Source of the DNA: Pseudarthrobacter chlorophenolicus
Lineage (GTDB): Bacteria > Actinomycetota > Actinomycetes > Actinomycetales > Micrococcaceae
Direction of reading: 5' to 3'
Length of the DNA stretch: 64,000 bases
NCBI RefSeq assembly: GCF_000962805.1
Contig: NZ_JZTW01000016.1
Location: 48,851-112,850, forward strand
Numbering within the stretch: position 1 is the stretch's first letter; every line of letters begins with the position of its first letter. The position numbers were made by a program, and so were the translations under genes. The notes below the pieces were generated by a model. That model was not told the origin of the DNA. It searched no databases and saw only the letters and a list, made by a program, of their open reading frames with translations. Below, piece by piece: positions 1-8,650 of the stretch.

Positions 1-1
1 G

Positions 2-139
2 ATCGTTGGGCCCAGGACTCAGGAGCAACTGGACGCCGCCATCCGCGCACTGGATGTCACCCTCGATGAGGACGCGCTCAAGCGGCTGGATGATATCTTC
101 CCGGGGCACAAGACCGCTCCGGAAGACTACGCGTGGTGA
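2..139 (+). CDS. Aldo/keto reductase, C-terminal fragment (5' end outside window)
   Basis: An open frame enters from the left edge and ends at a TGA; it has no start inside the window. The last 45 residues include IVGPRTQEQLDAAI and end APEDYAW. That is the usual C-terminal part of NADPH-dependent aldo/keto reductases, where the I-x-G-x-R stretch helps bind the 2'-phosphate of NADPH. The catalytic tetrad would lie upstream of the window. The stop overlaps the start of the next gene, so the two are probably translated together. The substrate cannot be told. Confidence 0.8.
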   Translation: MVGPRTQEQLDAAIRALDVTLDEDALKRLDDIFPGHKTAPEDYAW

Positions 140-1185
140 CCCCGCCTCCAGGTGCCGGGGTGCCTGCCCAGGCAGCCGCCGGAACGGTGGCGCCAAGGAG
201 CATCCTCTTCATTGGCGGCACCGGGGTCATCAGCGCGGCGGCGGCTGAGCACGCCGTCGCGCTGGGCCACCGGCTCACCATCCTGAACCGGGGCCGTTCC
301 ACCCGCCCGGTTCCGGATGGCGCGGAGGTCCTGAATGCGGATGTCCGCGACGCGGCGGCGGTCCGCGAGGTACTGGGTGGCAGGGAGTTCGACGCGGTTG
401 CGGACTTCATCTCGTACACGCCGGACCAGGCGCAGGCCGGGCTTGAGCTCTTCCGCGGCCGGACCGGGCAGTACGTGTTCATCAGTTCCGCGTCGGCGTA
501 CCAGAAGCCGCCCACCCGGTTGCCCATCCTGGAATCCACGCCGTTGAAGAACCCGTTCTGGCAGTACTCCCGGGACAAGATCGCCTGCGAGGAGCTGCTG
601 TTCCGCGCCTACCGGGACGAGGATTTCCCGCTCACCGTGGTGCGGCCCTCCCACACCTATGACCGGACCAAAATCGCCATGGTGGGCGGCTGGACGGACA
701 TCCACCGGATGCGCGCCGGCCTCCCTGTCATGGTCCACGGCGACGGGACCTCGCTGTGGACGCTGACCCACAGCAGGGACTTCGCCAAGGCCTTCGTGGG
801 CCTGCTCGGCAGGCCGCAGGCGGTGGGTGAAAGCTACACGATCACCTCAGACGAGTACCTGCCGTGGAACCAGATCTACCGGCTGTTCGCCCGGGCCGCC
901 GGGGTGGCTGAGCCGGAACTGGTGCATGTGGCCTCGGAAACCATCGCGGCCCACAGCCCGGAGCTCGGGCCCAACCTGCTGGGCGACAGGTCACATTCAG
1001 TGGTGTTCGACAACACCAAGATCAAGTCCCTGGTGCCGGACTACACCGCCACCATCCCGTTCGCCGACGGTGCCCGGGAAATCGTCCAGTGGTACGACGC
1101 CAACCCGGAGCTGCAGCACGTGGACCAGTCCTACATGGACCTCAGCGGCACCCTCACCAAGTGGGCCGCGGGCGGTGCGCACTAG
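133..1185 (+). CDS. NAD-dependent epimerase/dehydratase family protein (extended SDR)
   Basis: About 350 residues with a Rossmann fold at the N-terminus: the dinucleotide-binding glycine motif GGTGVIS lies near residue 30, and a YSRDK (YxxxK) catalytic pair near residue 155 follows the serine-rich FISSASAY strand. This pattern belongs to extended short-chain dehydrogenases that act on NDP-sugars or related substrates; a precise reaction is not visible. Start choice: GTG at 133 has GGAAG seven bases upstream, while a second in-frame GTG at 136 gives a GTGA overlap with the preceding stop. Either start implies translational coupling to the aldo/keto reductase. A strong terminator follows. Confidence 0.8.
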   Translation: MVTPPPGAGVPAQAAAGTVAPRSILFIGGTGVISAAAAEHAVALGHRLTILNRGRSTRPVPDGAEVLNADVRDAAAVREVLGGREFDAVADFISYTPDQAQAGLELFRGRTGQYVFISSASAYQKPPTRLPILESTPLKNPFWQYSRDKIACEELLFRAYRDEDFPLTVVRPSHTYDRTKIAMVGGWTDIHRMRAGLPVMVHGDGTSLWTLTHSRDFAKAFVGLLGRPQAVGESYTITSDEYLPWNQIYRLFARAAGVAEPELVHVASETIAAHSPELGPNLLGDRSHSVVFDNTKIKSLVPDYTATIPFADGAREIVQWYDANPELQHVDQSYMDLSGTLTKWAAGGAH

Positions 1186-1232
1186 CGTTACGCCAGAACA
1201 AACAGGGACGGACAGGAACAAGCAGGATTTAA

Positions 1233-1277
1233 AAGGACGCCGACGGCGGGAGGTGGGCTCCCGCCGTCGGCGTCCTT
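1233..1277. terminator. Bidirectional intrinsic terminator
   Basis: A perfect 19-bp inverted repeat (left arm AAGGACGCCGACGGCGGGA, right arm its exact complement) with a 7-nt loop, flanked by AAAA on the left and CTTCCT on the right. It lies between two convergent genes, so it can stop transcription from both sides. Confidence 0.9.
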
Positions 1278-1307
1278 CTTCCTGCCGCGCCCCAGGGGGC
1301 GGACGGA

Positions 1308-2999
1308 CTACTTCCGGTGCCAGGTGCCGGCGTCGTCCGCGGCGAACGCATCGAGCGCCGGCAGTGCGCGGCCGGCAAAGTCGAAGACAGCCTGGTTTTC
1401 CCAGGCATTGCCCGATGAGGGGTCGGCCGGATCCCAGCCGTTGCCGGGTACCGATGTCCAGGCGGGCTCCCAGTAGACGGCGCCGATGCCACGTCCGCCC
1501 GGAGCGGATGCCACCACGTCCTGCACCGCCCGGAAATTGGCGGCCTGGCCGGCCGGAGTCGCCGGGTAGCCCTTGACGAGCTGGGACCCGTTGGCGATCA
1601 CGTTCTCCCACGGGGCGTTGGGGTTGTCCTCAAGGGTGAACGGGTACGAAGTTTCCACCACGAGCACATCCTTGCCGTACCGCTGGGACAGGGTGGTCAC
1701 GGCGTTCTGCAGGTCCGCCAGGGTGCCGTGCCAGTACCCGTAGTAGGACAGGCCGACGATGTCCATGGGCACGCCGCGCCTGGTGGCTTCATCAAACCAC
1801 CAGGTCAGTCCGCCTATGCCGTTGTTGATGTTGGTCAGGTGGAGCACCGTTCTGGTGTCCGGGCTGATCTCCTTGACGGCACGGGTACCGGCTTTGAGGA
1901 AGGCGGCGAGGTTGTCCCACTGGGCGCCGTCCACGCCGTCCGCAGGGTCAACGTCCCAGGTCTGGCCCAGCGGCCAGAGCATGCCTGGGTTGATTTCGTT
2001 GCCCACCTGCGCGGCGTACGGCGTGATGCCGGCGGCCTTCAGGGCAGCCATGACGTCTTTGGTGTGTGCGTACACGGCGTCGGCCATGACTGCCGCGGAC
2101 ATGCCCTTCCAGGCGGCGGGAACGCCCTGCGCCCCGGGGTCGGTCCAGCGGTCGGAGTAGTGGAAGTCCACCAGCACTTTCATGCCCTGGGCCTGTGCCC
2201 GTTTGGCCATGTCCACCACCTGCTGCCGGGTGTTGTAACCATCGGCCGGATTGACCCAGACCTTCAGGCGGACAAGGTTGGCGCCGGCATCGGCAAAAGC
2301 CTCTACCGGGTCTACCCGGGTACCGTCCGCCGTAGCGTACACGGCCCCGTGGTCCTCGTTCTTGGGCACTCCGGAGAGGTCGGCGCCGCGGAAGGTCCGC
2401 TCCACCCTGCCTTCGGCGAAGGTCACGTTGTCCATGCTGGCCCAGGCCCCGGTGCCCGCGGTTGTGAGGGAGATGGTGCATTTGCCCGCCACGTTGGCGC
2501 TGACGGCGAGGGTCAGCCACTGGTCATCGGTTTCCGTGGAGGGCAGGACGGCGGAACCGTCGCTGCCGCATCCGGAGAGGACCAGGCGCGAGGAATCCAC
2601 CGGACCGCCGGACTTGATCGAGGCGCGGAAGGTCCACCACCCCTTTTTCAGGCCCGTGACGGTCTGCGAGGTGGTCACCGTGCTGTCCGAGGCCAGATAG
2701 TGGGTGAGTCGGTGCGCCGAGTCGGCTCCCCCGGACTCCACCGTGGCCGCGCCGGCCGGCCCGGCAACCGACCAGCCCGCAGTCCCGTCTTCGAAGCCCG
2801 GGTTGGCTACGGACGCCGGTCCAACGCCAGGCGGCCTGCCCGGGGCGGCCGCGGCAGGACCGGCAGCCAGCAACGTTCCTGCCAACGCCAGGGCGGTGAC
2901 GGCGGCCAGGGCCCGGACGGAGGGCAACGCCCGGCCGGACGGTTGTAAGCGGCCGGTAAGTCTTTCGCTGGCAGTGCGCGTCGTGCGGGGATTTATCAC
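1308..2999 (-). CDS. Secreted arabinogalactan endo-beta-1,4-galactanase, GH53
   Basis: Family GH53 enzymes cut beta-1,4-galactan, the side chain of pectic arabinogalactan I, outside the cell. The 563-residue protein starts at a GTG preceded by AAGGAGGA at seven bases. It has a basic N-terminus, then a hydrophobic stretch ending AAGPAAAAPG (signal peptide, roughly residues 30-55). A beta-rich carbohydrate-binding-like module follows (about 60-195), then the TIM barrel from FRGADLSGVPKNEDHG onward. The acid/base is Glu335 in QVGNEINPG and the nucleophile Glu449 in VLVVETSYPF. No C-terminal anchor is visible. It is downstream of the GH42 beta-galactosidase on the same strand, which would hydrolyse the released galacto-oligosaccharides after import. 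A hairpin in the 130-bp gap may lower its expression. An ATG further upstream would remove the clear ribosome site and add 69 non-signal-like residues, so I rejected it. Confidence 0.93.
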   Translation of the reverse strand: MINPRTTRTASERLTGRLQPSGRALPSVRALAAVTALALAGTLLAAGPAAAAPGRPPGVGPASVANPGFEDGTAGWSVAGPAGAATVESGGADSAHRLTHYLASDSTVTTSQTVTGLKKGWWTFRASIKSGGPVDSSRLVLSGCGSDGSAVLPSTETDDQWLTLAVSANVAGKCTISLTTAGTGAWASMDNVTFAEGRVERTFRGADLSGVPKNEDHGAVYATADGTRVDPVEAFADAGANLVRLKVWVNPADGYNTRQQVVDMAKRAQAQGMKVLVDFHYSDRWTDPGAQGVPAAWKGMSAAVMADAVYAHTKDVMAALKAAGITPYAAQVGNEINPGMLWPLGQTWDVDPADGVDGAQWDNLAAFLKAGTRAVKEISPDTRTVLHLTNINNGIGGLTWWFDEATRRGVPMDIVGLSYYGYWHGTLADLQNAVTTLSQRYGKDVLVVETSYPFTLEDNPNAPWENVIANGSQLVKGYPATPAGQAANFRAVQDVVASAPGGRGIGAVYWEPAWTSVPGNGWDPADPSSGNAWENQAVFDFAGRALPALDAFAADDAGTWHRK

Positions 3000-3088
3000 T
3001 GGGGCGTCCTCCTTGACGTGAAACTTTGGCGTTGATCGTTGGCGTTGAGCCGTGACTTGCGACTTTGCGTGGAACCTTGGTGTGGAAA

Positions 3089-3117
3089 CCGGCCGGGGCC
3101 ATGGCGGCCCCGGCCGG
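3089..3117 (-). terminator. Hairpin between GH42 and GH53 genes (attenuator or partial terminator)
   Basis: A perfect 12-bp GC stem (CCGGCCGGGGCC and its complement) with a 5-nt loop, located just after the beta-galactosidase stop and about 90 bp before the galactanase start. Read on the minus strand it is followed only by a short T run, so partial termination or message stabilisation is more likely than full termination. Confidence 0.6.
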
Positions 3118-3129
3118 CGGTCTTTGGGG

Positions 3130-5175
3130 CTAGCTGGATCCTTCGGGGGTGCAAATGACCCGCACGGTTCCGGCGGGAATGGCGGCGAGGCCGTCCACCC
3201 TTTCACCGGAGACCATGTCCAGTCCGGAGACCGCGAATGACGAGTCAGCCTCGGTGTGGTTGATCAGGAACGTGAAGCGGTCTGCGCCGTTGCTGCGCAC
3301 GGACACCTCCAGGCCGGACGGGTGTCCGTCTCCTGTGGCCAGCCCCGCGTGGGCCAACGCTTCCGTCACGATGGCGGCCAGGCCGCCGTCGTCCAGGTCC
3401 GTGGAGACGTACCAGGCCGTGCCGCTGCCGAAGGCGTTGCGGGTAATGGCCGGTCCCGGAGCCGCCGGACCGTCCTGGTAGCGGGCCACAACATCGGCGG
3501 TGGTGGGGTGGATTTCTTCGGACCAGATGGTGCCGGTCCCACGCCCGGTGCTTAGCTGGACAGCCTGGTGTTCGCGCAGGGGCAGGAATTCGTGGATTTC
3601 CAACCCCAGCAGGTCACGCAGCGGACCGGGCGAAGCTCCCGGGGGAACGGTGTCCGTGGCGTCCACAATGCCCGAGAAATAGGACACCATGAGGTGCCCG
3701 CCGCCCCGGACGTAGTTGCGCAGGTTGGCGGCTGCAGGTTCGCCCACGAGGTACAGGGCGGGGGCGAGCACCAGGTCGTAGCCGGACAGATCCGATTCCG
3801 GATGGGCGAAGTCCACGGCAACGCCACGGTTCCACAACACCGAGTAGTAGGCCTCGATCCGCTCGCGGTGGGTCAGCTCGTTGCTGGGCCGCCATTCCAG
3901 GTCCTGGGCCCAGAAGGATTCGACGTCCCACAGGATGGCCACCTTGGCAGTGACGGTGGAACCCTTCACGGCCGTGAGTTTCTTCAGGTCGTCGCCCAGG
4001 TCCAGGACTTCCCGCCAGATCCGGGTGCCCGTGCCGGCGTGCGGAAGCATGGCCGAGTGGAACTTTTCCGCCCCGAATCTGGAGGCGCGGAACTGGAAGA
4101 ACATCACGGCATCGGCACCGCGGGCAACATGTGCCAGGCTGTTGCGGGCCAGCTCCCCCGGACGCTTGGCGATGTTGCGGCCCTGCCAGTTCACGGCGCT
4201 GGTGGAGTGCTCCATCAGCATCCACGGCTTGTTCCCGGCCAGCGAGCGGGTGAGGTCCGCATCCATAGACAGGAGGATGTGGTTGTCCGTCCGCTGCGCC
4301 ACGAGGTAGTGGTCATTGGCCACGATGTCCACCTCCCGGCTCCAGGCCCAGTAGTCCGGGGACAGGCAGTTGGTGGCCATGAAGTTGGTGGTCACCGGGG
4401 CGTTGGGGGCGTAGCGGCGGATCACGTCGCGTTCTGCGATGAAGCACTCCAGCATGGCGTTGGAGGTGAACCGGGCGAAGTCCAGCCGCTGGCCCTGGTT
4501 GCTGACGCTCGCGGAGGTCCGCGGGGCGTCGATCTCGTCCCAAGCGTTGTATTTCTGGCCCCAGAAAAGGGTTCCCCAGGCCGTATTCAGGGCATCAAGG
4601 CTGCCGTAGCGGGCCTGCAGCCAGGTCCGGAACGCCGCCACGGAGGCGTCGTCGTAGGACTCGCTGACGGGGGCGCCGTACTCGTTGTGGACATGCCAGA
4701 GGACGACGCCGGGGTGGGAACCGTAGCGCCGCGCCAACTGTTCGGTGATGTTCGCTGCAGCCCGGCGGTAGTCCGGGGAGCTGGGGGCGGCCATCCCCCG
4801 GGAGCCGTGCCCCAGGGCGAGTCCGTCCCGCGTCACGGGGCGGGCCTGAGGATACTTCTTCCAGAACCAGGCCGGCGGGGCGGCGGTGGGGGTGCCCAGG
4901 TCGATGCTGATGCCGGCATCGGTCAGCAGGTCAACAAGGTGGTCCAGCCACTCGAAGTCGTACTCCCCTTCCCGTGGTTCCAGCAGTACCCAGGAGAAGA
5001 TCCCTACGCTGACCAAATTGATGCCGGCTTCGCGCATCAGGGCGATGTCCTCCACCCACACCTCGCGGGGCCACTGCTCCGGGTTGTAGTCCCCGCCGTA
5101 GCAAAGGCCCGCCGGGCGCTGGACCCACGGTGCCGGCGCGAGTCCGGGTGCTGGGGCCTGCAGGACGTCTGTCAT
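3130..5175 (-). CDS. Beta-galactosidase, GH42
   Basis: A 681-residue cytoplasmic enzyme (no signal peptide) removing terminal beta-galactose from galacto-oligosaccharides. The N-terminal TIM barrel starts at GLCYGGDYNPEQWP, a GH42 signature. The acid/base Glu165 lies in WHVHNEYG and the nucleophile Glu322 in WMLMEHSTSAVNW. A trimerisation (Rossmann-like) domain and a short beta domain follow. Length is normal for the family (650-700). Start ATG with GGAGAT upstream. It is transcribed away from the sugar ABC transporter and shares a 224-bp intergenic region with it that carries two operator-like palindromes, so both units are probably induced together by galactan breakdown products. Confidence 0.94.
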   Translation of the reverse strand: MTDVLQAPAPGLAPAPWVQRPAGLCYGGDYNPEQWPREVWVEDIALMREAGINLVSVGIFSWVLLEPREGEYDFEWLDHLVDLLTDAGISIDLGTPTAAPPAWFWKKYPQARPVTRDGLALGHGSRGMAAPSSPDYRRAAANITEQLARRYGSHPGVVLWHVHNEYGAPVSESYDDASVAAFRTWLQARYGSLDALNTAWGTLFWGQKYNAWDEIDAPRTSASVSNQGQRLDFARFTSNAMLECFIAERDVIRRYAPNAPVTTNFMATNCLSPDYWAWSREVDIVANDHYLVAQRTDNHILLSMDADLTRSLAGNKPWMLMEHSTSAVNWQGRNIAKRPGELARNSLAHVARGADAVMFFQFRASRFGAEKFHSAMLPHAGTGTRIWREVLDLGDDLKKLTAVKGSTVTAKVAILWDVESFWAQDLEWRPSNELTHRERIEAYYSVLWNRGVAVDFAHPESDLSGYDLVLAPALYLVGEPAAANLRNYVRGGGHLMVSYFSGIVDATDTVPPGASPGPLRDLLGLEIHEFLPLREHQAVQLSTGRGTGTIWSEEIHPTTADVVARYQDGPAAPGPAITRNAFGSGTAWYVSTDLDDGGLAAIVTEALAHAGLATGDGHPSGLEVSVRSNGADRFTFLINHTEADSSFAVSGLDMVSGERVDGLAAIPAGTVRVICTPEGSS

Positions 5176-5210
5176 CGGGTGATCTCCTTAGAACTGTGTG
5201 CGCTCCCAGT

Positions 5211-5237
5211 ATTATCACAGCTCTTACTGGAGTGATA
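5211..5237 (-). promoter_or_regulatory. Probable GH42 promoter -10 with inverted repeat
   Basis: On the minus strand a TGATAAT element (-10-like, complement of 5211-5217) lies about 35 bp before the GH42 start. It overlaps one arm of an inverted repeat TATCAC (5213-5218) / GTGATA (5232-5237) with a 13-bp spacer. A repressor on this repeat would cover the promoter. No convincing -35 is seen. Confidence 0.45.
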
Positions 5238-5251
5238 CAGGCAATATTTTG

Positions 5252-5280
5252 TTGACATAGATCACAACTGTGTGAATTAC
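5252..5280 (+). promoter_or_regulatory. Operator-like palindrome TCACA-N4-TGTGA with TTGACA box
   Basis: A consensus -35 box TTGACA (5252-5257) is followed at once by the perfect palindrome TCACAACTGTGTGA (5262-5275), which fills the spacer before a weak -10 (AATTAC). The layout is that of a repressed promoter for the plus-strand ABC transporter operon; the LacI protein encoded at the end of that operon is the obvious candidate regulator, by inference only. Confidence 0.55.
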
Positions 5281-5399
5281 TGGAACCGCTCACAGGATTT
5301 GGCTGACGTTGTCCGTTCGCCTCCACCGCAGCACAGCGGATCCCCCACCGGGTCCCCGCCAGCTCTTTCACAGCCAGCTTTTTCGACAAGGAGGACGGA

Positions 5400-6722
5400 A
5401 TGCGCAGCTCATTTCGTGCAGGCGCAGCGGCAATGATGGCCGCAGCAGCCCTGCTTACCGCAGGATGTTCCACGGGTTCGGGCACCAGCACCGTGGAACA
5501 GAACACCGATCCCAACCAGAAGGTGGAACTCACCTACTGGGCCTGGGCCCCGAACCTGGACAAGGTGGTGGACATCTGGAATGAGAAGAACCCCAACATC
5601 CACGTCACGGTCAACAAGCAGGACGGCGGCGATCCCGCCATCACCAAACTGCTGACCGCCGTCAACGCCGGTTCCGGCGCGCCGGACCTGATCCAGGCGG
5701 AATACCAGAAGATCCCAACCCTGGTGGCAGCAGATGCGCTCGCGGACCTCTCCGGAACCGACGCCAAGGACACCAAGGAGGCGTTCCCCGAGGCCGTCTG
5801 GAACTCCGTCACCCTCGGCGGCGACGCTCTCTATGCGGTTCCGCAGGACACCGGGCCCATGGCCTTCTACTACCGCGCCGACATCTTCGAGCGCCTGGGC
5901 CTCGCAGTCCCCACAACCTGGGACGAATACGCTGCGGCGGCCAAGACCGTGCACGACGCTGACCCCGAGGCTTACCTGGGCACGTTCTCGTCCAACGACG
6001 CCGGCTGGTTTACCGGCCTGGCCCAGCAGGCCGGCGCGTCGTGGTGGGCTATCGACGGTGACGCCTGGAGCGTCAAGATCGCCGAGGACCCCACAGAGAA
6101 GGTGGCCGGCTACTGGGGAGGCCTGGTGGAGCAGGGCATCATCGACAACAAGCCCATGTACACCCCTGAATGGAACGCCGCCCTGAACAACGGCAAGCAG
6201 GTGGGCTGGCTCAGCGCCGCCTGGGCACCGGGCGTGCTGTCCGGCAATGCCGGCGCAACGGCCGGCAAGTGGAAGGTGGCCCCCATGCCGCAGTGGGATT
6301 CCGCCAAGCCCGCCACCGGCAACTGGGGCGGCTCCTCCACCGCAGTGACATCTCAGTCCAAGAACGTTGCCGCGGCTTCCAAGTTCGCTTCGTGGCTGAA
6401 TACCGATCCGGAGGCCGTCAAGGCACTCGTGGACGTGGCCGGCATCTACCCGGCCGACACCGAAGGTGCCAAGACAGCCCTGACCAAGGCGCCGGAGTTC
6501 TTCAGCAACCAGCCCGACTTCTACGATGTGGTGGGCGAAGCTGCGCAGAGCGTTACATCGTTCAGCTACGGCCCCAACGTCAACGTTGCCTACAACGCTT
6601 ACAACGACCAGTTCGCCAAGGCTGCCCAGGCCAAAACCAAGAGTGCGTTCCTGGACGCCGTAGCCGGCATGCAGCAGGTCACCGTTGACGACCTCAAGAA
6701 GACCGGATTCACGGTCAAGTAG
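5400..6722 (+). CDS. Extracellular sugar-binding lipoprotein of an ABC importer
   Basis: A 440-residue family 1 solute-binding protein. It has a short basic N-terminus, a hydrophobic core and the lipobox LTAGC around residue 23, so it is lipid-anchored on the outer face of the membrane. The mature part (ELTYWAWAPNLDKVVDIWNEKNPNI...) has the two-lobed oligosaccharide-binding protein pattern. AAGGAGG lies five to six bases before the ATG. It is the first gene of an importer operon that faces a GH42/GH53 pair, so beta-1,4-galacto-oligosaccharides are the likely ligand (inference). A strong hairpin after its stop probably keeps its expression above that of the permeases. Confidence 0.92.
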   Translation: MRSSFRAGAAAMMAAAALLTAGCSTGSGTSTVEQNTDPNQKVELTYWAWAPNLDKVVDIWNEKNPNIHVTVNKQDGGDPAITKLLTAVNAGSGAPDLIQAEYQKIPTLVAADALADLSGTDAKDTKEAFPEAVWNSVTLGGDALYAVPQDTGPMAFYYRADIFERLGLAVPTTWDEYAAAAKTVHDADPEAYLGTFSSNDAGWFTGLAQQAGASWWAIDGDAWSVKIAEDPTEKVAGYWGGLVEQGIIDNKPMYTPEWNAALNNGKQVGWLSAAWAPGVLSGNAGATAGKWKVAPMPQWDSAKPATGNWGGSSTAVTSQSKNVAAASKFASWLNTDPEAVKALVDVAGIYPADTEGAKTALTKAPEFFSNQPDFYDVVGEAAQSVTSFSYGPNVNVAYNAYNDQFAKAAQAKTKSAFLDAVAGMQQVTVDDLKKTGFTVK

Positions 6723-6731
6723 TCCCGCCTG

Positions 6732-6763
6732 CCGGGAGGGTGCAGCGGCACCCTCCCGGTTTT
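6732..6763 (+). terminator. Intra-operon hairpin after binding-protein gene
   Basis: A perfect 12-bp stem CCGGGAGGGTGC with an AGCG loop, followed by TTTT, lies between the binding-protein stop and the first permease. Such leaky terminators or 3' stabilisers after binding-protein genes commonly give excess binding protein over membrane subunits. Confidence 0.75.
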
Positions 6764-6796
6764 GGCCCCAAACCACCCCACCCAAGGAAGTGCAAC

Positions 6797-7777
6797 ATGG
6801 CAGCGACAGCCACCGCGCCAACCCAGGCGGACAAGACCGCCATTGCCGGGCCTGGGAGTCCCCGGAAGGCCCGAAGCTTCAAGCAGCGGGCACTGACCCC
6901 GTATGCGATGCTGGCGCCGGGTATTGTCCTGTTCCTGGTGTTCATGGCGGCGCCGATCGCCTACACGCTGGTGTTGAGCTTCCAGCAGAAGAAGGTCAGC
7001 GGGCTGGGCCTCGGCAAAGGCGCACAAAGCACAGTGTTTGCCGGGTTCGACAACTACATCCGCTCCGTGACTGACCCCGAATTCACCGCCAGCGTCCTCC
7101 GTGTCCTGACTTATGGCGCCATCCTGATCCCGCTGATGCTCGGCTTCGCGCTGCTGTTCGCGCTCCTCCTGGACTCGCGGCGCACCCGCGCCGGAAACTT
7201 CTCACGCACGGCCATCTTCCTGCCCTACGCCGTGCCGGCCGTGATCAGCTCGCTACTCTGGGGCTTCCTGTACCTGCCCGGCGTCAGCCCCTTCCACTTC
7301 GTGGCGGACAGGCTGGGAATCGCCTTGCCGTCACTGCTGAACCCGGACCTGATCACCTTTGCCATCGCCAACATCGCCCTGTGGGGCGGCGTGGGCTTCA
7401 ACATGATCGTCATGTACACCTCGCTCAAGGCCGTGCCCCAGGAAATCTATGAGGCCGCCAAACTCGACGGCGCCTCGGAGATCCAGACCGCACTCCGCAT
7501 CAAGATCCCCATCATTGCCCCCTCCGTGGTGATGACAGCCCTGTTTTCCATGATCGCCACGCTGCAGGTCTTCGCCGAACCCACCACGCTCCGCCCGCTG
7601 GCCAACAGCCTCTCCACGAGCTGGTCCCCTCTGATGCTCGTCTACCGTGATGCTTTCACCCGCAATGACATCTACTCCGCGGCCGCAACCAGCATCATCA
7701 TCGCCCTCGCCACCTTCGCCATTTCCTTCCTCTTCCTGCGCATTGTGCAGAAGCGGGCCTTCGGACAGGAGAACTGA
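6797..7777 (+). CDS. Sugar ABC transporter permease, MalF/UgpA type
   Basis: About 326 residues with six predicted membrane helices, beginning LTPYAMLAPGIVLFLVFMAAP. The cytoplasmic EAA loop is clear: EIYEAAKLDGASEIQTALRI, which docks on the ATPase. The start is the ATG with AAGGAAG seven bases upstream; longer frames reach back into the hairpin region and were rejected. It forms a heterodimeric channel with the next gene product. The operon has no ATPase gene, so a shared MsiK-like ATPase encoded elsewhere is probably used, as is usual for CUT1 importers in actinobacteria. Confidence 0.92.
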   Translation: MAATATAPTQADKTAIAGPGSPRKARSFKQRALTPYAMLAPGIVLFLVFMAAPIAYTLVLSFQQKKVSGLGLGKGAQSTVFAGFDNYIRSVTDPEFTASVLRVLTYGAILIPLMLGFALLFALLLDSRRTRAGNFSRTAIFLPYAVPAVISSLLWGFLYLPGVSPFHFVADRLGIALPSLLNPDLITFAIANIALWGGVGFNMIVMYTSLKAVPQEIYEAAKLDGASEIQTALRIKIPIIAPSVVMTALFSMIATLQVFAEPTTLRPLANSLSTSWSPLMLVYRDAFTRNDIYSAAATSIIIALATFAISFLFLRIVQKRAFGQEN

Positions 7778-7779
7778 CC

Positions 7780-8631
7780 GTGTCCACTCCCACTGAGATC
7801 CGCGAGAAGCCAAGCTTCCTTTCCACCGGCATCCTGATCCTCGGCGCGCTGTACTGCCTGTTTCCGGTCATCTGGGTGGTGGCTGCGGCCAGCAAGAGCA
7901 GCGACGAACTCTTCTCCACCTTCACCTTTGCGCCGAGCGTCCACCTGTGGAACAACATCGTGGAGCTGACCGCCTACCGCGACGGCGTGTTCTGGCGGTG
8001 GATGCTCAACACTGCCCTCTACGCCGGGGTGGGTGCCCTGCTCTCCACCTGGGTGTCCGCCCTCTCTGGCTACGTCCTGGCCAAGTACGACTTCCCCGGC
8101 AAGAACGGCGTGTTCAAGGTCCTCCTCATGGGCGTGCTGGTTCCGGGCGTCATCCTGGCCATCCCGCAGTACCTGATGCTGGCCCAGCTGGGCCTGACCA
8201 ACACGTACTGGTCCGTTCTCCTGCCGCAAATCATCAGCCCCTACGGGATCTACCTGGCCCGCATCTACGCTGCGGCGTCGGTTCCCGGGGACGTCATTGA
8301 GGCTGCCCGGACGGAGGGCGCCAAGGACATGTACATCTTCAACCGCATCGCGCTGCCCATGATGCTGCCAGGCCTGGTGACGATCTTCCTGTTCCAGTTC
8401 GTGGCCATCTGGAACAACTTCATGCTGCCGTACATCATGCTGGGCGATGACACGCTGTTCCCGCTGACGGTGGGCCTGAACGGGCTCCTCAACCAGGGCG
8501 CCACCGCTCCGGCCCTGTACACGCTGGTGCTGGCAGGAGCCCTGCTGTCCATCATTCCGCTGGTCATCATGTTCCTGTTCCTGCAGCGTTACTGGCGCGT
8601 TGACCTCGCCGCCGGCGCCGTAAAGGCCTAG
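7780..8631 (+). CDS. Sugar ABC transporter permease, MalG type
   Basis: 283 residues and six predicted helices, with the EAA loop VIEAARTEGAKDMYIFNRIALP. It starts at GTG two bases after the previous stop, with CAGGAGAA before it, so it is co-translated with the partner permease. It is the second membrane subunit of the putative galacto-oligosaccharide importer. The LacI gene follows 19 bp downstream on the same message. Confidence 0.92.
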   Translation: MSTPTEIREKPSFLSTGILILGALYCLFPVIWVVAAASKSSDELFSTFTFAPSVHLWNNIVELTAYRDGVFWRWMLNTALYAGVGALLSTWVSALSGYVLAKYDFPGKNGVFKVLLMGVLVPGVILAIPQYLMLAQLGLTNTYWSVLLPQIISPYGIYLARIYAAASVPGDVIEAARTEGAKDMYIFNRIALPMMLPGLVTIFLFQFVAIWNNFMLPYIMLGDDTLFPLTVGLNGLLNQGATAPALYTLVLAGALLSIIPLVIMFLFLQRYWRVDLAAGAVKA

Positions 8632-8650
8632 GGCTGGATAGGCTCGGATC

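Noticed and set aside
1728..5235. Long plus-strand frames of 406 and 555 codons opposite the GH53 and GH42 genes
   Set aside because: They are rich in Gly/Arg/His/Val without domains, lie antisense to clearly conserved enzymes, and are typical high-GC shadow frames.
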